The notes under the pieces were generated by a model. It was not told the origin of the DNA, made no database searches, and saw only the letters and a program-made list of their open reading frames with translations. A DNA stretch of 64,000 bases from Lentisphaerota bacterium (GTDB taxonomy: Bacteria; Verrucomicrobiota; Kiritimatiellia; PWTM01), in NCBI GenBank assembly GCA_016873715.1, contig VGWF01000003.1:1-64000 (forward strand). Direction: 5' to 3'. The position numbers and the translations under genes were made by a program. This document shows positions 56,889 through 64,000 of the stretch, in pieces (position 1 is the first letter of the stretch; the number at the start of each line of letters is the position of its first letter).

Positions 56889-58658
56889 TCAAACCACGAA
56901 CGTCTCGCGGACGCGGGCCGAGGAACGGAAGTACGGGATCATGGCGGCGGCCGCCGCGACGCTGATCGCGAGCAGGACCAGGTAGATCCACGCGGCCGGC
57001 GGACCGCCGGGGACGGACCGTCCGACGAGGAACACGGCCGCCGCCAGGATCACCTGGACGACCTGCAGGGCGATCATCAGGCCCGGGGCGTTGCGACGCC
57101 GATCGAAGAACCGCGCGGCGGCCACCAGCATCAGCACCACGAGGAGCCCCTGCGCCGCCACGCTGGTCCCGAGGAACATCCGCGCCACGCCGGCCGTGTC
57201 CGCCGTCGCCTGCGCGAGCGTGAGCACCAGGGTGACGATGGCGACCAGCGGCACGAGGATGAGGGCCGAGGCGGGCACGAGCAGCCAGCCGTCGAGCCCC
57301 GCGAGCGGCGAGGCAGCCGGCGCGCCGGCGATCGCGACGGGCGTTTCCCGCGCCGCCTCCGACGCGTCGGGCTCCGTCGCCCCGCCCCCGACCGCGACCG
57401 TGCGGATCCGCGGCACGAGCAGGTGGATCACCGCGAACGCGAGCAGGTACGCCGTCGAGCCGATCAGGAAGAGCAGCCAGTACTGGCCGGTCTTCTGCAG
57501 CACGCGCCCGACGAACTCCGCGAAGAGGATCGCGCCGATCGAGCCGGCCATGCCGCCGAGCCCGACCACCGAGGCGACCGCGTTCTTCGGGAAGCAGTCG
57601 GACACCAGCGTGAACAGGTTCGCGGACCAGCCCTGGTGCGCCGCGGCCGCGAGGCCGACGAGCAGGACCGCCAGCCACACGTTGCCGACCTGCGTCACCG
57701 CGAAGATCGGCACGACGAGCGTCGCGCAGATCAGGAACGCCGCCTTGCGGGCGAAGTTGACCGACCGGCCCGCGTTGATCAGGGCCGACGAGATGTAGCC
57801 GCCGCCGACGCTGCCGACCGTCACGAAGGTGTAGACGACGATCAGCGGCCAGCCGAGGCTGCCGAGGTTCAGGTTGAAGTCCTTGGCGAGCCACTTCGGC
57901 AGCCAGAAGAGGTAGAACCACCAGATCGGGTCGGTCATGAACTTGCCGAGGATGAAGGCCCAGGTCTCGCGGTACCGCAGCAGGTCGCGCCACGGGATCT
58001 TCGCCTGGCCCGCGCCTTCGCCGCTGTCGCTGAGGATGTGCTTCAGTTCCGACTGCAGGACGCCCTTGTGGTCCTGCGGCCGCCGGTAGAGCGGCCACCA
58101 CAGCGCGACGAAGACGAAGTTGATGCTCCCGCCCACCACGAAGGCCCACTGCCACCCGTAGTTGATCGCCAGCCAGGGGATCAGCGCGGGCGTGATCACC
58201 GCGCCGATGTTCGCGCCGGAGTTGAAGATGCCGGTCGCCAGCGCGCGCTCCTTCTTCGGGAACCACTCGGTGATCGCCTTGATCGCCGCGGGGAAATTGA
58301 CCGCCTCGCCGAGGCCGAGGATGAAGCGGACGATCCCGAAGTGCAGCGCGCGGCTGCAGAAGGCGTGCCCGTAGGCGGCGAAACCCCAGAAGATCGTCGC
58401 CCAGGCGTAGGTGGCCCGCGTGCCGAACCTGTCGACGAGGCGGCCGAAGAACGGGAGGCCGAGGGCGTAGGCGACCTGGAAGGAGATCACGACGCGCGCC
58501 CAGTCCAGTTCCGACCACCCGTACTTCTTCTCGAGCATCGGCACGAGGATGCCGAGCATCTGCCGGTCGAGGTAGTTGTTCGCGGTGTTCGCGAACAGCA
58601 GGAGGCAAATGAGCCATCGATACTTGCCGACCGTCTTCGCCACGCTGTCTGCCGTCAT
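56889..58658 (-). CDS. MFS transporter (hexuronate/ACS-type) fused to a C-terminal DUF2569-like 4-TM domain
   Basis: ANTANNYLDRQMLGILVPMLEKKYGWSELDWARVVISFQVAYALGLPFFGRLVDRFGTR; C-terminal DGWLLVPASALILVPL...IPYFRSSARVRETFVV. Confidence 0.85.
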   Translation of the reverse strand: MTADSVAKTVGKYRWLICLLLFANTANNYLDRQMLGILVPMLEKKYGWSELDWARVVISFQVAYALGLPFFGRLVDRFGTRATYAWATIFWGFAAYGHAFCSRALHFGIVRFILGLGEAVNFPAAIKAITEWFPKKERALATGIFNSGANIGAVITPALIPWLAINYGWQWAFVVGGSINFVFVALWWPLYRRPQDHKGVLQSELKHILSDSGEGAGQAKIPWRDLLRYRETWAFILGKFMTDPIWWFYLFWLPKWLAKDFNLNLGSLGWPLIVVYTFVTVGSVGGGYISSALINAGRSVNFARKAAFLICATLVVPIFAVTQVGNVWLAVLLVGLAAAAHQGWSANLFTLVSDCFPKNAVASVVGLGGMAGSIGAILFAEFVGRVLQKTGQYWLLFLIGSTAYLLAFAVIHLLVPRIRTVAVGGGATEPDASEAARETPVAIAGAPAASPLAGLDGWLLVPASALILVPLVAIVTLVLTLAQATADTAGVARMFLGTSVAAQGLLVVLMLVAAARFFDRRRNAPGLMIALQVVQVILAAAVFLVGRSVPGGPPAAWIYLVLLAISVAAAAAMIPYFRSSARVRETFVV

Positions 58659-58743
58659 CCGGTGACTCCCTTCCCCGGGTCCGCCCGGCCCGCCGCGCCC
58701 CGCCCGCCGGGGGACGTGTGGGCGCAGAGTACACAGGCCCCGT

Positions 58744-61524
58744 TCAATTCGTCCACTCCAATTCCATCCGCCGGGTTCCCGGCGCGGGGATCAGCCACGC
58801 GCGGGTCCCGTCGCGTTCGATCTCCGGGGCGACCGCCGGGGCGCCGTCGGCGGCCGTCGCCGCCCGCCGCACGACGCGGGAACCCGGCGGCAGGAAGCGG
58901 GGGCCGGCGCCGACCCGCGACGCCTCGCCGGGGAACCAGAAGGACAGGACCCGGCCGCGCCCGGTCGCGTCGGTCCGCACGACGACGGGCCGCGCGCAGG
59001 CGAGGTCCATCGCGAAGGCCTCCCCTTCCCCGCCGTCGTGGTAGTCGTACTCCGGCGCGCGGACGTACTCGATCCGGCGCCCGCCGGCCGTCGCCGACGC
59101 GCACGCGAAACCCGGCCCCGACGCATGCCAGCCCGAGGCGGGCAGCGTCACCAGATCCGCGCCGACGCGCACCTCCCACGGCGCATCGGATCCGTTGATC
59201 CAGATCTCGAGCCCGTCCCGGTACCGGAGGTAGAGCATCGATCGCCGCCACAGCCCGCTCGAGAGCGCGTCCGCGTCGGACATCAGGACGCGCCCGTCGC
59301 CGTACGCGATGCGCTCGACCGCGCCCAGGGCCTGGCGCCGGTGCAGCGCGGCCGACAGGAAGGCGATGCGCCACAGGCGCGGGTCGCCCGCGTCCAGGGC
59401 CGGCAGCCGGGGCGCGAGGCCGTGCGCGAAGGCGGCGGCCAGGTAGCGCCGGTCCGCGTCGCCCGCCTCCCCCCCGCCCTGCGACGGCGGCGGCATCGGC
59501 GGGCCGATGCCGGGCACGACCGGATTCAGTCGAAGCAGGGGCACGAACGGAAGCCAGCCGCCCTCGCGGGGGTCGTCCGCCCCGCCGGGGATCACGGCGT
59601 AGGCGTCGGCCGCGCCCGCGTAGAGCCACGTCCACGGTCCGTCGGCGACGGCCGGCGCACCCGACCGGACCGAAAGGCCCCGCATCGCCTCGAGCAGGCC
59701 GCCCCACGCGGCGCGGAACCCGGCGGCCCCGCGCGTGCGCGCGTCGAAATCGGTGTAGGCCCAGGGCGGGAGCGACGTGGTCCGGGCCCGGACCGCCACG
59801 CTCACGCCGGCGGGGCCGGACCCGGGCCCGGCCCCGGACAGCGCCCGCAGGAACGTCGTCTTGACCGCGAACCGGCCCTCCGCGTCGCCGGCGACCCACG
59901 CGCCGTCCGGCGCACGGCGGACCAGGTCTCGGCTCCACCGCGGATCCAGGCAGTCGATCGAGTCCTCGCTCGACGACTCGTCCCGGATCCCGGACGGCAG
60001 CAGCAGGAGCGGACCCGCTCCCGCCGCGTCCCACGCCTCGCCCAGGCGGCCCGTCCCCATCGCCGGAACATCCATCCACAACGCCATCGCCGCGTCCGGC
60101 GCACGGCGTCCGGCCACCGGCGCCACCGGCGGAAGCACCTCGCCGGGACGCGCGGAAAGCACGAGCCGGAAGACCTCGCGGACCGGCGCGCGGCGGCCGT
60201 CGGTCGCGGCTTCATAGACGACCCCGCCCGGCCGGTCCGCATCGGCCTCGCCGCCGAACTCCATCCGCGACGCGCCCGATTCCGCGGGGTCGAAGCCCGC
60301 CGTCGCGAAGACCGGCGTGCCGACCGGGTCGCTGCAGCGCCACATCAGCAGGCGCGGACCGGGCAGCATCGGCAGGCGGAGACTCCCGAGCGGCGAGGAC
60401 GACCGGAGTTGCCCGGCCCGGATCGCGCGGATCGCCCCGCCTCCGCCCTCCATCGAAACGCACAGCGCCCGTCCGTCGAGGCGGAAACAGACCGACAGCC
60501 CGCCCGCCGTCTCGATGCGGATCCGGTCGTCCACCACGGCGGCGAGCCGCGGCGTCGCATCGAAGCCCTCCGCCTCGATCTCCCACCCGCTCCAGCGCCC
60601 GCAGGTCCGCCCGTTCCACTCGAGGCCGCCGCCCCGAAGCCAGTCGGCCGCCTCGATCGTGTAGGCCGTCTCCCCGGCATCGTCCGTCGCGCCCAGGCGG
60701 TACCGGCCGGGCGCGACGGTCTCGACGCGCGTCCGCACCGGCGCGGCGGCGGACGCGACCCCGGTCGTCGCGCCGCCGTCGCGGGCGGCCCGGACGATGC
60801 GCCGGAAGGGAGGTTCCCACCTCGCCCGCCAGTCGGGCGTGCGCCACTCGGGCGCGATGGGCACCCCCTGCTCGAGGTAGGCGCTGAACCCGGCGAGGAA
60901 GAGCGCATCCGCCTCCGGCGCGCGCCAGTCCGCGACGACGAACGACACGACGCGGTACGGCGGATGCGACGTCCGCGCGAACGCGGCCGGGATCCGGGCG
61001 TGGGCGATCGTCCACCGATCGCGCGGAAAGGCGCCGAGCGGGACGCGGAGCCCCGCGCCGCGGTCGTCCTCGATCCGCACCTCGATGCGCGCGGGGGGCC
61101 CGGTGCGCGGCTCCGGGGCCCCGGCGGCCGGCTGCGACCCGACGCGCATCTCGAGCGAATCGAACGGCTCGCGCAGGACGATCTTGCCCGGGGGAAGCAA
61201 CTCGACCGCGGCCACGGGCACGGCACTGGTGGCCGTCAGCCGGGCCGCGGGATGGCCGCCGGTGAACGGCCCGGTGGCGCGCTCGATGCGGCACGTGGCG
61301 CCGGGCGGATCGGTCACCGTGGTCCAGCCCGCGAGGCGGCGGAACGCGGTCGCCGGCGTGCAGGCGTCGTCCCAGCCGGTCCACGGCGACCCGAGGGCGA
61401 GGTCGGGTTCCGGCGGACCGCCCGTCCCGCTGCCGCGCACGGGCACGTCCTCCGGCGGCTGCACGATGCAGCCCGCCGCAAGCACGACGCCGAGCGCCGC
61501 GATCAGCCGAGGAAGACAAACCAT
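58744..61524 (-). CDS. Large lipoprotein of unknown function, possible carbohydrate-active enzyme
   Basis: Lipobox LGVVLAAGC; 926-aa continuous ORF, beta-rich N-terminal part, WINGSDAPWEVRVGADLVTLPASGWHA at the C-terminus. Confidence 0.7.
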   Translation of the reverse strand: MVCLPRLIAALGVVLAAGCIVQPPEDVPVRGSGTGGPPEPDLALGSPWTGWDDACTPATAFRRLAGWTTVTDPPGATCRIERATGPFTGGHPAARLTATSAVPVAAVELLPPGKIVLREPFDSLEMRVGSQPAAGAPEPRTGPPARIEVRIEDDRGAGLRVPLGAFPRDRWTIAHARIPAAFARTSHPPYRVVSFVVADWRAPEADALFLAGFSAYLEQGVPIAPEWRTPDWRARWEPPFRRIVRAARDGGATTGVASAAAPVRTRVETVAPGRYRLGATDDAGETAYTIEAADWLRGGGLEWNGRTCGRWSGWEIEAEGFDATPRLAAVVDDRIRIETAGGLSVCFRLDGRALCVSMEGGGGAIRAIRAGQLRSSSPLGSLRLPMLPGPRLLMWRCSDPVGTPVFATAGFDPAESGASRMEFGGEADADRPGGVVYEAATDGRRAPVREVFRLVLSARPGEVLPPVAPVAGRRAPDAAMALWMDVPAMGTGRLGEAWDAAGAGPLLLLPSGIRDESSSEDSIDCLDPRWSRDLVRRAPDGAWVAGDAEGRFAVKTTFLRALSGAGPGSGPAGVSVAVRARTTSLPPWAYTDFDARTRGAAGFRAAWGGLLEAMRGLSVRSGAPAVADGPWTWLYAGAADAYAVIPGGADDPREGGWLPFVPLLRLNPVVPGIGPPMPPPSQGGGEAGDADRRYLAAAFAHGLAPRLPALDAGDPRLWRIAFLSAALHRRQALGAVERIAYGDGRVLMSDADALSSGLWRRSMLYLRYRDGLEIWINGSDAPWEVRVGADLVTLPASGWHASGPGFACASATAGGRRIEYVRAPEYDYHDGGEGEAFAMDLACARPVVVRTDATGRGRVLSFWFPGEASRVGAGPRFLPPGSRVVRRAATAADGAPAVAPEIERDGTRAWLIPAPGTRRMELEWTN

Positions 61525-61997
61525 TTGCGGCCCGCGAAGTTGACGAGCAACGAAGCCAGGACCTTCATCCCGTACGAGAGGGAGGTGCTCCACCCGGCCC
61601 ACCGGATCAGGGCCCAGCCGACCGCCGCCCCGATCCCGACGCTGGCGGCGGACACCGCGAAGAAGAGGGCCATCTCGGCCCCGCGCCCGTGACGGCCGGG
61701 CGTGAAGACCCACGCGGCGTTGAGCGCGTAGGCGGTGAGGTTCGAGAAGACGAACGCGACGGCCGTGTTCACGAGGAAACGGAAGGCGCGCGCGGTTTCG
61801 TCCACCGGGCGCACGCGCAGGTGCAGACGCACCGCGAGGGGATCGGTCGCCCGCAGCGCGGGCAGGATCCGCCACGCCATGAGGAAGAAGACGGCCATGT
61901 CCACCGCCGTTGCGAGGCCGCCGCAGAGGGCGTACTTGATGAACTGCACGACCGGCCCGGACTCACGCCCGGCGAACTCGGCCCACAGCCCCGTCAT
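61503..61997 (-). CDS. GtrA-family membrane protein
   Basis: QFIKYALCGGLATAVDMAVFFLMAW...FSNLTAYALNAAWVFTPGRHGR...NFAGRKWFVF. Confidence 0.85.
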   Translation of the reverse strand: MTGLWAEFAGRESGPVVQFIKYALCGGLATAVDMAVFFLMAWRILPALRATDPLAVRLHLRVRPVDETARAFRFLVNTAVAFVFSNLTAYALNAAWVFTPGRHGRGAEMALFFAVSAASVGIGAAVGWALIRWAGWSTSLSYGMKVLASLLVNFAGRKWFVFLG

Positions 61998-63985
61998 GCC
62001 CCGCCCCGGACCCAGCCCCGGACCTCGTCCGACAACGGCAGCACCGCGGCGACGCGCGCCGGACGGTCGCCGTCGACGCCCGGCACGGCGACCTCGTCGC
62101 CCGCCACGCGGCCCTCGACGGCCTGCGCGAGACGGGTGTCCGACGAGATGATGCCGAGCGCCTCGTCGCGGTCCCACGCGCCGAGGATGTAGAACCGCTC
62201 GCGGTGCCCGTCGGCATGCTCGATCTCCACGCCCGCGCCGGGACCGGCGCGCTCGGGGACGGGGCCGTCGAACCCGGTCGGCTGGACCTGCTTGAGCGCC
62301 GACTCCAGCTCGCCCCGCCGCCGCATCAGGATGCCCTGGGCCTCCTTGGCGGCCTTGTATTCGAAGTTCTCGCGAAGGTCGCCGTAGCTGCGCGCGACGC
62401 CGATGTCGCGGCTGTTCTGCGGGATGTCGACCTCGACGATCCTGAGGAGCTGCGCCTGGCGTTCGAGGTAGCTGCGGGTGGACGTCACGGGGAGCTTCCG
62501 GGCCGGAGTCGGCGCGCCGCCGCGGAGCAGGTCCTCCATCTCCGGGCGCACCTTGACGATGCGGCCGAGGATCGCCTGCCGCTCGAGCGGCGGCCACGCG
62601 GTGGTCTCCTTGAGCCGGAGGAACATCTCGCGGCGGCCGTCGTCGTCGAGGCCGTCGAAGAGGTCCTTGAGCCACTCGGTCTTCGCGAACCGCTCGCGCA
62701 ACGCGTTCTGGGCCTTGAGCCGCTCGCCGCAGTGGTCCTTCTCCAGCGCCGCGACCGCGAGACGCGCGTAGTCGAACCAGCGGCCGAGCGCCCACGACGT
62801 CCAGCGGTCCGGATTGCGGTGAAGCCAGAGGAGGACCTCGACGTCGGCCAGGCGGGACCCGACCAGGCCGCGGATCCGCTCGGCGCACGCGGCCTCATGA
62901 CCGCCGGCGAGAAGGAGTTCGAGGATGTCGGACAGGACGGGGGCCTTGACGGCGTCCAGCGCGGCGACCAGCGTGCCGACGAACTCCGGGCCGGCGCGAC
63001 GCAGCAGCATCGTGAGGAAGGGCTGGATGTCGCGGGCGGGCAGGTCGTGGACGGCCGCCACGAAGGCCTCCGGCCGGCGCCAGTCCTCGATGCGCGCCCC
63101 GGTCGGCAGGGCCGCCTCGTCGAGGCCCATCCGGTCCGCCGCGAGCACGGCGCGCACGACGAGGCCGGGATGCCGGCCCTCCGCGCCCTTGATGACGAAC
63201 GCCAGGCGGCTCGCGACGGCCTCCCGGGCCTCGGCGTCGGCCGCATCGACCTTGCCCTCGTCGAGGGCGGCGCCGACCCGCACGAGGATCGACGCCATGT
63301 CGCGGTCGGCCGCAAGATCCGCGATCCACCCGCGGTCGCCCTCCGGCGGCGCCTCCCGCAGGCGCAGGGGCTCGGTGCGCTTCGCGGGGATCTCGACGGT
63401 CCCGTCCTTCTTGAGCGCCTTGCGCGCGCCGTCCCAGAAGGCCTTCCAGTCCGCCTCGGGAACGATCCGCGGGGACAACCGCTCCTGCAGCTGGATCACC
63501 ACCATGGGGCCGAAGCTCGCCACGGCGAGGCGGACGATCTCGCCCGGGCGCTCGCGGACCGCCGCCCGGATGCCGTCGGGGTCGCGGTGGAACCGGGTCA
63601 GCAGGTGCGACTCGCCCAGCGGCTGGAGCGTCTCCGCCGCGTAGGCGTAGGTCATGCGGTGGCCGGCCTTGGTCTCGAAGTCGATCTCGACCCGCTTCTC
63701 GAAGTGGTCCATCCGTCGCACAAGGCCGAAGCCCCAGGTCTTGTCGTAGCAGGGCGAGGCCTCGCGGAGCGCAACGAGCGTGGCCAGGCGGCGCACCGCC
63801 TCGACCGGCGCGACCCTGCCCAGCCCGACGTGATCGACGAGAATCCGGCGCTCGGTGTCGGGACCGGCCATCGCAAGCCACTCGTCGCGCACCGCGTTCT
63901 CGGAGCCCTTGTCCGCCCCCATCCACGACGCGCGCAGGCGGAGGACGCCGAGGGCTTCGAGAACCATGCCGCGCTCGAAGAGCAC
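61994..63985 (-). CDS. N-terminally extended GreA-like transcription elongation factor (probably partial at window edge)
   Basis: C-terminal SRDIGVARSYGDLRENFEYKAAKEAQGILMRRRGELESAL (GreA coiled coil) and ISSDTRLAQAVEGRVAGDEVAVPG; about 490-aa N-terminal extension. Confidence 0.8.
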   Translation of the reverse strand: MLFERGMVLEALGVLRLRASWMGADKGSENAVRDEWLAMAGPDTERRILVDHVGLGRVAPVEAVRRLATLVALREASPCYDKTWGFGLVRRMDHFEKRVEIDFETKAGHRMTYAYAAETLQPLGESHLLTRFHRDPDGIRAAVRERPGEIVRLAVASFGPMVVIQLQERLSPRIVPEADWKAFWDGARKALKKDGTVEIPAKRTEPLRLREAPPEGDRGWIADLAADRDMASILVRVGAALDEGKVDAADAEAREAVASRLAFVIKGAEGRHPGLVVRAVLAADRMGLDEAALPTGARIEDWRRPEAFVAAVHDLPARDIQPFLTMLLRRAGPEFVGTLVAALDAVKAPVLSDILELLLAGGHEAACAERIRGLVGSRLADVEVLLWLHRNPDRWTSWALGRWFDYARLAVAALEKDHCGERLKAQNALRERFAKTEWLKDLFDGLDDDGRREMFLRLKETTAWPPLERQAILGRIVKVRPEMEDLLRGGAPTPARKLPVTSTRSYLERQAQLLRIVEVDIPQNSRDIGVARSYGDLRENFEYKAAKEAQGILMRRRGELESALKQVQPTGFDGPVPERAGPGAGVEIEHADGHRERFYILGAWDRDEALGIISSDTRLAQAVEGRVAGDEVAVPGVDGDRPARVAAVLPLSDEVRGWVRGGA

Positions 63986-64000
63986 ATCCTGAAGCAGCTT

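Noticed and set aside
1-64000. Prophage, integrase, transposase or restriction/defence island
   Set aside because: No integrase, capsid, recombinase, transposase or nuclease motifs seen; only REP-like repeats, whose mobiliser is not in the window.

Overview
High-GC bacterial chromosomal window, Gram-negative with an outer membrane (bamA, skp/ompH-like, lpxD). The PEP-CTERM protein, LTD/CotH protein, large greA fusion and zinc-ribbon Ser/Thr kinase suggest a PVC-superphylum organism (Kiritimatiellota/Verrucomicrobia-like); this is inference. About 47 CDS and one tRNA-Gln can be supported. Housekeeping blocks: nusA-infB-rbfA-truB-ribF, and a long minus-strand run prs-rplY-pth-rpsF-ssb-rpsR-rplI-dnaB-bamA-skp-lpxD. 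Accessory blocks: a surface LTD/CotH protein, an exported YidD-like cluster, a MacAB-type efflux operon with split permeases, an omptin-like protease, a cluster with a Tes/MJ0619-like radical SAM protein, two U32-like proteins, a UGM-like flavoprotein and a DegT enzyme, a TolQ/TolR/TolR/VWA/TPR operon, and an MFS-DUF2569 fusion beside an unknown giant lipoprotein. Most striking non-coding signals: (i) three REP/BIME-like hairpin elements carrying GTAG/GGAG tetranucleotides at hairpin bases with a shared CGGAGC core, and (ii) three unrelated intergenic tandem arrays that all have a 7-bp (or 14-bp) period. Several sigma70-like promoters (TTGnnn-N17-TAnnnT) can be read, some placed so the transcript would be leaderless. 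Many long ORFs in the supplied track are antisense/out-of-frame shadows caused by high GC.
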